From CAZQEC01 sp964591565 (lineage in GTDB: Bacteria > Patescibacteriota > UBA1384 > CAJBMM01), in the NCBI GenBank assembly GCA_964591565.1, contig CAZQEC010000005.1, forward strand, positions 1-37,166: 37,166 nt of DNA, written 5' to 3'. The notes beneath the pieces are model-generated. The model ran no database searches. It was given only the letters and a program-made list of their open reading frames with translations, and was not told where the DNA came from. Below are positions 7,314-13,993 of the stretch, in pieces (the stretch's first letter is position 1; each line of letters begins with the position of its first letter). Made by a program: the position numbers and the translations under genes.

Positions 7314-7392
7314 CGTCAGGTGCTAATTCATTCTTCATACTCCGTACTGTACTTGACACGGGCGGGGCATTTCCGATGGATTTGCCCCGTTT
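7314..7392 (+). ncRNA. Candidate small RNA, family unknown
   Basis: Bounded by the promoter at 7280-7308 and a hairpin at 7363-7389. The hairpin is CGGGGCA/TGCCCCG with an inner TCC/GGA pairing and a symmetric UU/UU internal loop, followed by TTTCCC and then T-rich sequence. No convincing ORF is present. The RNA would converge on the 3' end of tsaC (stop at 7406), so it could simply be an antiterminating or interfering transcript. No SRP, 6S or tRNA signature was found. Confidence 0.4.
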
Positions 7393-7405
7393 CCCATATT
7401 TATAT

Positions 7406-7996
7406 TTAATCAAGTGCCATTTTGATCTCATCCAAACTAATTGGTCCATTTCTGACCATTTTTTTATTGCGGGCATCAAACACCGTGCTCGGTAGCACCG
7501 ACTCATCCAAATTGCCATCATCTAAAATAGCGCATACATTATCACCAAACATGGCTTTGATCTCATCTATTTTATAAATAGCTGGACAGTCGTGGCGATT
7601 AGCGGATGTGGTGGTCATTGGGGAGCCGAAAGCATTGATCAAATCTACCAACATTTGATGCTTGGGAATGCGAAACGCCAGTCCATTTGAGCTTAAATAA
7701 GCGTACTTATCCACAGTCTTAAAATCGGCAATAATGTTGAGCGGGCCAGGGTGAAAGGCCTGCGAAAGCTTTGTTGATACCTCATCCAAGCGTATTATTT
7801 GATCTAACATACTCAAATTAGAGACCAAAACGGTCAGGGGCATATTTTTTCGCCCTTTAAGTGCATTAATCTTTGCCACCGCTTTGGGATTTAAAGCATC
7901 ACACGAAAAACCGTAACAACTTTCGGACGGGGTAATAATGACCTCGCCTTTTTGCAAACAATCAACCGCCGATTTCAAATTATCATCATATTTCAT
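7406..7996 (-). CDS. tsaC: Threonylcarbamoyl-AMP synthase (YrdC/Sua5 family)
   Basis: 196 aa, a single YrdC domain. It makes threonylcarbamoyl-AMP for t6A at position 37 of ANN-decoding tRNAs. Seen: the TPSESCYGFSCDA N-terminal block (family usually PTET.YGL), the KGRKNMPLTVLV loop with the conserved K and R that contact substrate, and TTTSANRHDCPA with the SAN motif. The start overlaps the end of pyrH by 11 bases, so the two are translationally coupled. No C-terminal Sua5 domain is present. A GC-rich hairpin lies immediately downstream but belongs more convincingly to a plus-strand RNA. Confidence 0.92.
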   Translation of the reverse strand: MKYDDNLKSAVDCLQKGEVIITPSESCYGFSCDALNPKAVAKINALKGRKNMPLTVLVSNLSMLDQIIRLDEVSTKLSQAFHPGPLNIIADFKTVDKYAYLSSNGLAFRIPKHQMLVDLINAFGSPMTTTSANRHDCPAIYKIDEIKAMFGDNVCAILDDGNLDESVLPSTVFDARNKKMVRNGPISLDEIKMALD

Positions 7997-8702
7997 GGCT
8001 TAAAATGGTGCCCACTTTTTCGCCTCTCACAATGCGCTCAATGTTGCCGTGCGTCAGCAAATCAAACACCACAATAGGTAAATGATGATCCATGGCTAGT
8101 GAAATGGCCGAATTATCCATTACGTTTATTTCACTATTTTGTAGTGCTTCGAGGTAGCTAACGTGATCAATTTTTTGAGCCGACTTGTGTTTGTGTGGGT
8201 CTTTATTGTACACGCCGTCTACTTTGGTGGCTTTTAAGACCATTTCACAATCTAATTCTAATGCGGTCATAACTGAGGCGGTGTCGGTTGTCACAAAAGG
8301 GTTGCCAGTACCGCCAGCCACAATTACCACTCGACCTTTTTCGAGGTGGCGAATAGCGCGACGGCGAATGTAGGGCTCGGCGACTGTGTTTACCTGTACT
8401 CTAGTTTGCAGACGGGCTGGTTGACCGTTGCTTTCAAGCACATCTACGAGCGCCATACCGTTCATGACGGTGGCCAACATGCCCATATAATCGGCTGTGG
8501 CGCGCTCAATTTGTTTGTTTGCGAGCGCGGCACCGCGAAGAAAGTTGCCACCACCCACCACAATTGCAATTTGGGCATGAGTGGCCCCAGTCACTTCGGC
8601 GAGCTCGATGGCCAGTTTATTCAAAAAATCGGCATCAATGCCGAACTTATCTTTGCCCGCAAATTGCTCTCCTGAAAGTTTTAGTAAAACACGTTTTAAC
8701 AT
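7986..8702 (-). CDS. pyrH: Uridylate kinase
   Basis: 238 aa, normal length for the hexameric bacterial enzyme of the amino-acid-kinase fold that converts UMP to UDP. Seen: LLKLSGEQFAG at the N-terminus, VVGGGNFLRG (phosphate loop), the long VIVAGGTGNPFVTTDTAS motif, and DGVYNKDPHKH (nucleotide site). The first ATG is supported by TTGAAT, 17 bases, TATTAT, then only 7 bases to ATG, with no Shine-Dalgarno, indicating a leaderless transcript. First gene of a pyrH-tsaC unit. The frr gene that often follows pyrH in other bacteria is not here. Confidence 0.97.
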   Translation of the reverse strand: MLKRVLLKLSGEQFAGKDKFGIDADFLNKLAIELAEVTGATHAQIAIVVGGGNFLRGAALANKQIERATADYMGMLATVMNGMALVDVLESNGQPARLQTRVQVNTVAEPYIRRRAIRHLEKGRVVIVAGGTGNPFVTTDTASVMTALELDCEMVLKATKVDGVYNKDPHKHKSAQKIDHVSYLEALQNSEINVMDNSAISLAMDHHLPIVVFDLLTHGNIERIVRGEKVGTILSHEI

Positions 8703-8708
8703 TTGGTT

Positions 8709-8738
8709 TATAATAGCGATATTTCATTCATCATTCAA
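8709..8738 (-). promoter_or_regulatory. Leaderless promoter of pyrH
   Basis: Minus strand TTGAAT, 17-base spacer, TATTAT ending 7 bases before the pyrH ATG. Coordinates are approximate. Confidence 0.6.
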
Positions 8739-8773
8739 TATACCCGATTAAGCGCGTGCAGTACGCGTAATTT

Positions 8774-9031
8774 CTATCCATATAATTGGCTATGCGTCCC
8801 CACCGCATCGAAAATAACTAACTGCTCGTTTTGAAGATATAAAGCCCGCACGTCTCCAGTTATATCAATACTGCGGTATGCTTTGTATTTTCCTTTTAGC
8901 AAATGATTGCGAAGCGTTGGATGGAGTGGGTTATTAATGAATATTTGAATACTTTTATACAACTTCAAGCGCATATCCGGATCCAATTTTTTTGACTGTT
9001 TTATAAAATTTTTGGAATACGAAACGATCAT
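8774..9031 (-). CDS. RelE/YafQ-type mRNA interferase toxin
   Basis: 85 aa, typical for RelE-superfamily ribosome-dependent endoribonucleases. The N-terminal SKNFIKQSKKLD, the central LKGKYKAYRSIDITGDVRALY and the C-terminal FDAVGTHSQLYG (with the family's catalytic-type histidine) agree best with the YafQ branch. Its start overlaps the antitoxin stop by 4 bases (ATGA type), the standard arrangement in these modules. Target and activity not shown by sequence. The toxin looks complete, with no disruption. Confidence 0.88.
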   Translation of the reverse strand: MIVSYSKNFIKQSKKLDPDMRLKLYKSIQIFINNPLHPTLRNHLLKGKYKAYRSIDITGDVRALYLQNEQLVIFDAVGTHSQLYG

Positions 9032-9309
9032 TTCAGCTCAGTTGCCAAAAATTGAAGCGCCTCTTCATTTGAGGAAAATGTATGGAGATCCCCACTATCT
9101 ATAAGCTTTTTTGAAGTCGCTAGTTGCTTGGCAGTTTTAGCATTAGGTACTTCAGGAATTTCAAAGACTACATTTTGCTCAATTGCAAAACGCCTCAGTT
9201 CATTATTTAATACAGCACTAATACTAATTCCAAGCCGATTCGCAGTTTTTACTGCCCGTTTCTTCAGTTCAGGATCGGTTTTGAGATTGATGATTGCGTA
9301 GTCATTCAT
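9028..9309 (-). CDS. RelB/DinJ-type ribbon-helix-helix antitoxin
   Basis: 93 aa from the chosen start. The N-terminal segment NDYAIINLKTDPELKKRAVK followed by ANRLGISISAVLNNELRRFA is a ribbon-helix-helix DNA-binding fold, as in RelB/DinJ. The C-terminal part (about 45-93) would wrap the toxin. I start it at 9309 (MNDYAI) rather than the longer frame opening at 9378 because TTGACA, 18 bases, TATACT end exactly 6 bases before this ATG, giving a leaderless mRNA, and because the family begins here. A perfect 12-bp inverted repeat overlaps this promoter and the start codon, the expected autoregulatory operator. Confidence 0.88.
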   Translation of the reverse strand: MNDYAIINLKTDPELKKRAVKTANRLGISISAVLNNELRRFAIEQNVVFEIPEVPNAKTAKQLATSKKLIDSGDLHTFSSNEEALQFLATELK

Positions 9310-9339
9310 ACCAAAAGTATACATTATTGGTATGAATGA
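9302..9339 (-). promoter_or_regulatory. Toxin-antitoxin operator: 12-bp perfect inverted repeat
   Basis: TCATTCATACCA (9302-9313) and TGGTATGAATGA (9328-9339), 14 bases apart, with GTATAC at the centre (9318-9323). It covers the -10 TATACT and the ATG of the antitoxin. The -35 TTGACA lies just beyond it. Binding by the antitoxin is inferred from this arrangement. Confidence 0.85.
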
Positions 9340-9438
9340 TGTCAACTTTTTTAAGACATTCGTTGCAAAAATTGGCAAAATAACGTAAAGTATTGATTGA
9401 GAAGGTATTTCTTTTTTTAGTTTGTGTTAATTGTAAAC

Positions 9439-9506
9439 TGCCTGCCCTCCGTAGCCCTTTGGGCGCTGAATTTCAAAGAAATTCGTCAGCTAATGCGAAG
9501 GACGGG
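9439..9506. repeat. Dispersed CTGCCTGCCCTCCGTAGC-type hairpin repeat
   Basis: Begins CTGCCTGCCCTCCGTAGC and ends GCTAATGCGAAGGACGGGT; inner arms GAATTTC/GAAATTC fold back. Located 20 bases before tRNA-Gln. Relatives at 28901-28945 and inside RNase P RNA (3464-3497). Confidence 0.6.
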
Positions 9507-9526
9507 TTAAAAGTCAATTGTTCTGT

Positions 9527-9601
9527 TGGGGAGTCGCCAAGTGGTAAGGCACCAGGTTTTGGTCCTGGCATTCGGGGGTCCGAATCCCTCCTCCCCAGCC
9601 A
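9527..9601 (+). tRNA. tRNA-Gln (anticodon TTG)
   Basis: Acceptor stem TGGGGAG (9527-9533) pairs with CTCCCCA (9591-9597), discriminator G, and CCA is encoded (9599-9601). The anticodon arm ACCAGGT-TTTGG-TCCTGGC region gives anticodon TTG, and the T arm GGGGGTCCGAATCCCTC is regular. The D arm is short but complete. 75 nt. It is followed 40 bases later by a clear terminator. Confidence 0.97.
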
Positions 9602-9640
9602 TTAACTGATTATTATGAATTTGGCTCGATTGAATATGTT

Positions 9641-9677
9641 AACAGCCTGTACCCCACAAGGGGGAACAGGCTGTTTT
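9641..9677 (+). terminator. Rho-independent terminator after tRNA-Gln
   Basis: Perfect 10-bp arms AACAGCCTGT (9641-9650) and ACAGGCTGTT (9666-9675) with an additional CCCC/GGGG inside, followed by TTTT. The stem also lies just past the stop of the minus-strand gene at 9696 and may serve both strands. Confidence 0.85.
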
Positions 9678-9695
9678 GGCGCGCGATGAATCCGA

Positions 9696-10391
9696 CTAGA
9701 CCGGCGCATACGTGATTTTCAGGATCACCATACGTTTGCCGATTTTGACTGACGCCGTGCTCTTGTCGGCTTTATTGACAGGAGTCAACGTTAGCTCGTA
9801 CGATCCAACCGCGCGCGGTTGCAAGTTACGCAACTCGTCGACGTGCATTACTCCGTCGACTGGCTCTGGAACGAATGTGCTCTCGTACATATATGAGCCA
9901 TCAATCACGAGTGTGCGGCTCGTTCCCGCCAACACTTTGGCGTTTGTAAGTACGAACCGCTCAGGAATTCTTGGCCGGAACAGTACAATCATACTACGCA
10001 TACTCTCGCGCTGTTCCGGGTGGTGGAACAGGATTCCGACAAATCCTGCGCTGTTTCCGACCCTACTTTTGAGAACCGTCCCAACAACCGGTTTGTGGCC
10101 GAACTTGTTGAGGTCGAAGTAGGTGTTCTTCAGCTTCTTTGCGTATAGCTGAAGGATTGTTGCAATCTGTGCACGCGTTGGTTTTTCGGCGGGAGCTGAC
10201 ATGATCGGAATCGCGTCGTGTTTGTTGGGCCGATACCCGCGAGCGAATACATCACTAGAATTCTGACCACCAGCATCCGTGCTAGCTGATTGTTCTGCTA
10301 CGATCCCTCGAGAGATCACTTCATTCGGATTGACTTGCACGGGCATCGCGAAAACAACTAGACATCCTAGTAAGTGTAGCATCTGATACAC
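9696..10391 (-). CDS. Hypothetical secreted protein
   Basis: 231 aa; family not recognised. Residues 1-20 (MYQMLHLLGCLVVFAMPVQV) look like a short signal peptide. The mature part has a low-complexity linker to about residue 65, then PTRAQIATILQLYAKKLKN and a probably beta-rich domain rich in V/T/R to the end. There are no cysteines after the signal peptide. The ribosome site GAGAAAGGTG is 6-8 bases before ATG. Promoter TTGACA (10507-10512), 17 bases, TATTCT (10484-10489) gives a leader of about 90 nt. The gene is visibly more GC-rich than its housekeeping neighbours and divergent from another secreted protein at 10667. Confidence 0.7.
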   Translation of the reverse strand: MYQMLHLLGCLVVFAMPVQVNPNEVISRGIVAEQSASTDAGGQNSSDVFARGYRPNKHDAIPIMSAPAEKPTRAQIATILQLYAKKLKNTYFDLNKFGHKPVVGTVLKSRVGNSAGFVGILFHHPEQRESMRSMIVLFRPRIPERFVLTNAKVLAGTSRTLVIDGSYMYESTFVPEPVDGVMHVDELRNLQPRAVGSYELTLTPVNKADKSTASVKIGKRMVILKITYAPV

Positions 10392-10483
10392 CTTTCTCGA
10401 TCATTGACAGACCGAAGCGAATTGGAAAGACTGCTGAAATGTGACAAAGTACATACGCACGATTGCCACAATTGCATAATGAA

Positions 10484-10551
10484 AGAATAGCACAGTTTTG
10501 TTCAAATGTCAAGTATTTATGATTGACAGAATGAGTAAAATAGAGTAAGCT
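10484..10551. promoter_or_regulatory. Divergent promoter pair for the two secreted proteins
   Basis: Minus strand: TTGACA (10507-10512), 17 bases, TATTCT (10484-10489). Plus strand: TTGACA (10523-10528), 17 bases, TAAGCT (10546-10551). The -35 boxes are 10 bases apart, so a single factor could control both. Confidence 0.65.
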
Positions 10552-10557
10552 TGCCAC

Positions 10558-10666
10558 GATTCAGACGCGATGGACGTTAACAGTTCGATTGTTACAAGCG
10601 CAGGCTTGTTAACATAACTGCGGCTCCGACAGCTTCGGACATTTTGTTGTATGGGGGGAGAATTAG
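10558..10666 (+). promoter_or_regulatory. Long 5' leader with hairpins
   Basis: About 110 nt lie between the expected transcription start and the ATG at 10667. It contains an inverted repeat TTACAAGC/GCTTGTTAA (about 10590-10612) and CCGACAGCTTCGG. It ends with a strong GGGGGAG ribosome site. No known riboswitch recognised. Confidence 0.35.
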
Positions 10667-11161
10667 ATGAAATGTGGGCTTTTTGCGCTTATCGGTGTGT
10701 GTCTGTTGTTGATATCACTGGAGACACGGGCGCAGCTACCTGGACCAACTGGCTCGGTCCTAGCGATCGAGGCCACTCTCATACCAGATCCACAAGACTT
10801 ATTCTCGGACTGGTGCGCGATTGGAGTAATGTACTCTGGGGTATATAGACCATCAATGGGGGTGGTCGGGTTGTGGGTGGTTGCCGACTTCACGCGCCCA
10901 GACGGCAGCATAAGACATGCCGAGATGTTGCATTCGTTCGTGCCGTTCACAAACGCGGACGGCGAGGCAAATCCGGGCTACATCAGATTCACAGCAAGTG
11001 TGAACATCTGCTACCTGGCCCTCAATATGCAGAACGTCTATTGCCCAAGCGCAGTATCGGTTTCGTTGTATCTGGTAGGAAAACTCGGTGTGGTGTCGGA
11101 TGGCAATATGGGGATTGCCGATCTCATATTCGGGCCACACCACACAGTCTTGCTCTTCTAG
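10667..11161 (+). CDS. Hypothetical secreted protein
   Basis: 164 aa; family not recognised. Signal peptide MKCGLFALIGVCLLLISLETRAQ with a probable cut after TRA. The mature chain is hydrophobic/beta-type with four cysteines (in DWCAIG, NICYLA, NVYCPS and the signal region), so disulfides are possible after export. GC content and codon choice differ from flanking housekeeping genes. The ribosome site GGGGGAG lies 7 bases before ATG. Several overlapping frames on both strands are open over this gene, but only this one has a signal peptide, ribosome site and promoter together. Followed by a GC-rich hairpin at 11180. Confidence 0.7.
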   Translation: MKCGLFALIGVCLLLISLETRAQLPGPTGSVLAIEATLIPDPQDLFSDWCAIGVMYSGVYRPSMGVVGLWVVADFTRPDGSIRHAEMLHSFVPFTNADGEANPGYIRFTASVNICYLALNMQNVYCPSAVSVSLYLVGKLGVVSDGNMGIADLIFGPHHTVLLF

Positions 11162-11179
11162 CGAGCATAAGCTAGATAC

Positions 11180-11207
11180 GCCCCCAACACGCTCGCGTGG
11201 CGGGGGC
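11180..11207 (+). terminator. GC-rich terminator-like hairpin
   Basis: GCCCCC (11180-11185) pairs with GGGGGC (11202-11207), with inner ACG/CGT. Followed by TGAACTTATTTAT, a weak U-tract. Confidence 0.6.
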
Positions 11208-11245
11208 TGAACTTATTTATCATTCGCGCGCCATTTTTTTGATTT

Positions 11246-11312
11246 TTGCTACCAACTACGAACTACCAACTACGAACTACGAACTACTAGCTACTGGCTA
11301 CCTGCTATCTTT
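11246..11312. repeat. Degenerate CTACGAACTAC / CTACTAGCTAC tandem
   Basis: Runs of 7-8-base units (CTACGAA, CTACCAA, CTACTAG, CTACTGG). The same unit family lies at 2105-2139, 28246-28260 and 32978-33022. No gene here. Confidence 0.75.
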
Positions 11313-11323
11313 TCCACTTATCC

Positions 11324-11355
11324 CCTTGTATCTATAAACCATTGTGCTATACAAT
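11324..11355 (+). promoter_or_regulatory. Promoter of DUF378 gene
   Basis: TTGTAT, an 18-base spacer and TACAAT (about 11350-11355), giving a leader of some 35 nt that carries the ribosome site. A TTGACA at about 11360 has no matching -10 and was not used. Confidence 0.5.
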
Positions 11356-11396
11356 TAGGTTGACACTATTAATCATCTCGAGAGGTGGTGATCACA

Positions 11397-11609
11397 ATGA
11401 AAAAAATGAGTAGCGTTGATTGGGTCGCTTTCGTGTTGGTTATCGTCGGGTCTTTAAACTGGGGTTTGGTCGGTTTCTTTAAATATGACTTAGTGGCGGA
11501 GCTATTTGGTGGCATGGATGCCACATTTGCTCGAGTTATTTACTCCCTCGTTGGCTTGTCGGCATTGTATATGCTGTACGGTGCAATGAAAACGGGTAAA
11601 GAAGGTTAG
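11397..11609 (+). CDS. DUF378 small membrane protein
   Basis: 70 aa from ATG 11397. Two membrane helices (SSVDWVAFVLVIVGSLNWG and FARVIYSLVGLSALYMLYGA) joined by FFKYDLVAELFGG match the DUF378 family of bacterial small membrane proteins, whose role is unknown. I start at MKKMSS rather than the GTG 12 bases upstream because the strong ribosome site AGAGGTGG ends about 8 bases before this ATG and would overlap the GTG. Stand-alone gene with its own promoter and terminator. One of the few genes here with a near-consensus Shine-Dalgarno. Confidence 0.88.
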   Translation: MKKMSSVDWVAFVLVIVGSLNWGLVGFFKYDLVAELFGGMDATFARVIYSLVGLSALYMLYGAMKTGKEG

Positions 11610-11653
11610 AGTTTAAGTTACGCACGATATATATAATTAGATAATTAGGCAAA

Positions 11654-11687
11654 GCCTCGCGGGTTAATGCGGGGTTTTGTTTGGTGA
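11654..11687 (+). terminator. Terminator after DUF378 gene
   Basis: CCTCGC pairs with GCGGGG around the loop GGGTTAAT, followed by TTTTGTTT. Confidence 0.75.
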
Positions 11688-11755
11688 TATTGCGTTTTTG
11701 TAACGATCAGCATATATTTATTGAATAATAAAAAGATCAAACGAAGGAGCATTGT

Positions 11756-12148
11756 ATGTTAAGTCAAGCCAGCATTCACCTCGGCATTCCGACCACAAAT
11801 TTTGAGAAGTCGCTCGATTTTTATCAAAATACACTTGGGCTCGAGCGCTCGATCAAGCATTTAGACGTTGATGGCATTGCCATATTTACCGCCTCCGGTG
11901 GAGGAATGATTGAGTTGTACACACGCGGCGAAAAAAGTGTGGCGGCGCACACAATTGGCGGATTTACGGTTGAAAACATTGAACAGGAAGTAGCGGAGTT
12001 GAAGGCGAAAGGGGTAAAGTTTGAGGAATACGACTCGCCCGGATTTAAAACAGTCAATAGTATTGCCCAAACCAGCCCCAAAAGCCGTTGCGCTTGGTTT
12101 AAAGACCCCGAAGGGCATTTTTTGGTGATAACAGAGGTGCGGGAATAG
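11756..12148 (+). CDS. VOC-superfamily (glyoxalase/bleomycin-resistance-like) protein
   Basis: 130 aa, one vicinal-oxygen-chelate module of two beta-alpha-beta-beta-beta units. The first unit is IHLGIPTTNFEKSLDFYQNTLG; the second begins at HTIGGFTVENIEQEVAELKAKG and ends WFKDPEGHFLVITE. Candidate metal ligands are His8 and the Glu of ITE at the C-terminus, as in the fold, but the substrate cannot be read from sequence. Ribosome site GAAGGAG is 6 bases before ATG. Stand-alone gene, convergent with the ncRNA at 12187-12387. Confidence 0.85.
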   Translation: MLSQASIHLGIPTTNFEKSLDFYQNTLGLERSIKHLDVDGIAIFTASGGGMIELYTRGEKSVAAHTIGGFTVENIEQEVAELKAKGVKFEEYDSPGFKTVNSIAQTSPKSRCAWFKDPEGHFLVITEVRE

Positions 12149-12186
12149 TCCACCATCTTAACGATTGGACTTGTTATAATATTTAT

Positions 12187-12221
12187 AAAAAAGAGCCCCC
12201 TTATCGGCGTCTTGGGAGCTC
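12187..12221 (-). terminator. Terminator of the orphan RNA
   Basis: Minus strand GAGCTCCC pairs with GGGGGCTC and is followed by TTTTTT (the A-run at 12187-12192). Confidence 0.85.
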
Positions 12222-12387
12222 GTTAGCCCAGCTTCTTACGGCTGGACTCTAGACATACAGGGCGAACCGAGTGCCCGCGGCCGATCTGGCCAGAGTGGCG
12301 CAATTGCCTGTTTTGCCGCAGACTGTGTCTGTGCAATAAAGGGGGATTCGATGCGATGTTAAAGCCCCAACAGGATTGTGCTATCAC
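12187..12387 (-). ncRNA. Orphan structured RNA of about 200 nt, family unknown
   Basis: The minus strand has a complete transcription unit: TTGACA (12416-12421), 16 bases, TACAAT (12394-12399) and a Rho-independent terminator at 12187-12221. No ORF of note lies between. Predicted helices, in order of the RNA: TTGTG/CACAA; a closing-type pairing of TTGGGGCT with AGCTCCCAA near the 3' end, which would compete with the terminator stem; TTGC-CAGAC/GTCTG-GCAA; GGCC/GGCC; GGGC/GCCC; and CCAGC/GCTGG. It lacks the SRP GGAAGGAAGC motif, tmRNA ends and T-box sequence, and is too branched for a usual 6S RNA, though 6S cannot be fully excluded. Confidence 0.6.
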
Positions 12388-12393
12388 AACTAC

Positions 12394-12421
12394 ATTGTAC
12401 TCGTTAATATGTGTTTGTCAA
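12394..12421 (-). promoter_or_regulatory. Promoter of the orphan RNA
   Basis: Minus strand TTGACA (12416-12421), 16-base spacer, TACAAT (12394-12399). Confidence 0.75.
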
Positions 12422-12454
12422 GTCCCTATCCCCAAAATACAGGGTAGTCCTATA

Positions 12455-12480
12455 TACAGTTGTCAACTGTAGGAGCCAGT
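12455..12480. repeat. Palindromic intergenic repeat, copy 2
   Basis: TACAGTTGTCAACTGTA followed by GGAGCCAGT. The inner palindrome carries paired changes (ACAGTT/AACTGT) relative to ACGGTT/AACCGT in other copies. Truncated on the outer right arm. Confidence 0.75.
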
Positions 12481-12537
12481 GTTCTATCATCCGAAGTAAC
12501 TATTCACAACCTCGAAGTAATAATTATTATTCTCTCG

Positions 12538-12586
12538 TAGGGGTGGCTCACGAGCCACCCGCAGGCGATTCGTGAATCGCCCCTAC
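12538..12586. repeat. Twin perfect palindromes framed by GTAGGGG/CCCCTAC
   Basis: A 20-bp palindrome (GGGTGGCTC-AC-GAGCCACCC, 12541-12560) and an 18-bp palindrome (GGCGATTC-GT-GAATCGCC, 12564-12581) lie 3 bases apart, inside GTAGGGG and CCCCTAC arms. It can form two stacked hairpins. No transcript end with a U-run follows. It occupies the gap between the orphan RNA and the helicase gene. Confidence 0.8.
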
Positions 12587-12765
12587 AAGTATGATTATTA
12601 ATGCAACTTCAGATTTGTGAGCAAATAACATCCGAAAATTTGACACCCAAATCATTATATGCTATATTTAAAATAAGATTGTGACTTTGAATACCGGGTA
12701 TGGTTATATATTCTCGTTGTTCATGCGCAACAAATATATATCAACCGTACGAAAGGTATTTTTTA

Positions 12766-13989
12766 ATGTTCCAAAACTCATACAATCGAGGCCCAAAGTC
12801 TCGTGGCTCGAGCTTCTCCAGAGGCAGTAATTTTGGTCGTCGCCCAATGCAAAGCGCTCGTCCACGTTTTCGTGGAAGCTACATTAGTCCCGACAAATTT
12901 ATTAACAAGGGTGTGGTTTTGCAAAGTCAGGCACCCTATACGCCCACGCATCAATTTAGTGATTTTGGCTTAGATGGCGCGCTGTTACGCAATGTTCGTG
13001 CTCATAATTATCAAACGCCAACGCCTATACAAGATCAAGCCATTGTGCCAATATCTGAAGGGCGCGATTTCGTTGGTTTAGCTAATACTGGCACCGGCAA
13101 AACGGCCGCTTTTCTTTTGCCTATCATCAATCGTTTACTCAATAATCAGTGCCGTGGGACAGTCTTGATTATTGTGCCAACTCGCGAACTCGCAATACAA
13201 ATTGACCAAGAATGGCGCGCTTTTACCTACGGACTGCGTCTTTATTCGTGTGTTTGTGTTGGCGGTGCCAATATGCAACGCCAAATAAGTAATTTATTTC
13301 GCAATCCGCAAGTGGTTATTGGTACCCCCGGGCGCTTGAAAGACTTGCAAACTCGCGGATTTTTAAAATTAGAGTTCGTATCAATTCTGGTTCTCGACGA
13401 AGCCGATCGCATGCTCGATATGGGTTTTAGTAAAGATATTAACCATCTGGTTGATTTAATTCCAACCGAGCGTCAAACCTTATGTTTTAGCGCCACTACT
13501 TCGCCTAATATTCAATTATTAATTAATAAAATAGTCAAAGATGCTGTCACGGTATCGGTAAAATCCACTGAAACCAGTGATCATATTGATCAAGATGTTG
13601 TTGAATACGAAACTGCCGAACATAAATTGGAACTTTTGCTTGGCATGATGGGTCGTGGCGCGTTTGAAAAAGTGTTAATTTTTGGCGAAACAAAGCATGG
13701 CGTACAAAGATTATCAGAAAAATTGATAGAGAAAGGTGTATCGGCGGAAGCCATTCATGGTAATAAATCACAGCCGCAACGTCAACGCGCGCTTGCCGCT
13801 TTCAAAAATAATGTGGTTCGGGCGTTGGTTGCAACCGACGTGGCGGCGCGGGGTTTGGATATTCCGAACGTCTCGCACGTCATAAACTTTGATCAACCGA
13901 ATAATTACGATGATTATATTCATCGCATTGGCCGTACCGGCCGTGCTGGTAAAAGCGGCAATGCGCTGACATTTATACCGAAAAGATAA
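12766..13989 (+). CDS. DEAD-box ATP-dependent RNA helicase
   Basis: 407 aa. An N-terminal basic Arg/Gly/Ser tail (about 1-60, RGPKSRGSSFSRGSNFGRRP) suits RNA binding. Then F..FGLDGALLRN and the Q motif (TPTPIQDQAI), motif I ANTGTGKTAAF, Ia PTRELAIQ, Ib TPGRL, II DEAD, III SATTS (usually SAT), V ATDVAARGLDIP and VI HRIGRTGRAGKSG. It likely unwinds structured RNA. I start at MFQNSY (12766): the ribosome site GAAAGGT lies 8-9 bases upstream, and the 22 residues of the longer frame have no homology-like character. It ends right after motif VI, so the C-terminal extension is missing compared with RhlE/DeaD. Confidence 0.95.
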   Translation: MFQNSYNRGPKSRGSSFSRGSNFGRRPMQSARPRFRGSYISPDKFINKGVVLQSQAPYTPTHQFSDFGLDGALLRNVRAHNYQTPTPIQDQAIVPISEGRDFVGLANTGTGKTAAFLLPIINRLLNNQCRGTVLIIVPTRELAIQIDQEWRAFTYGLRLYSCVCVGGANMQRQISNLFRNPQVVIGTPGRLKDLQTRGFLKLEFVSILVLDEADRMLDMGFSKDINHLVDLIPTERQTLCFSATTSPNIQLLINKIVKDAVTVSVKSTETSDHIDQDVVEYETAEHKLELLLGMMGRGAFEKVLIFGETKHGVQRLSEKLIEKGVSAEAIHGNKSQPQRQRALAAFKNNVVRALVATDVAARGLDIPNVSHVINFDQPNNYDDYIHRIGRTGRAGKSGNALTFIPKR

Positions 13990-13993
13990 GAGA

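Noticed and set aside
9028..9378. Longer antitoxin starting at 9378
   Set aside because: The extra 23 residues are encoded by the operator and promoter; the -10 box and family alignment support 9309.
10663..11175. Several antisense and shifted frames over the secreted protein gene
   Set aside because: They are shadows caused by GC-rich codons; only the 10667 frame has a signal peptide, ribosome site and promoter.
12187..12387. Reading the orphan RNA as tmRNA or SRP RNA
   Set aside because: No tRNA-like 3' half, tag frame or CCA end for tmRNA, and no GGAAGGAAGC apical motif for SRP RNA.
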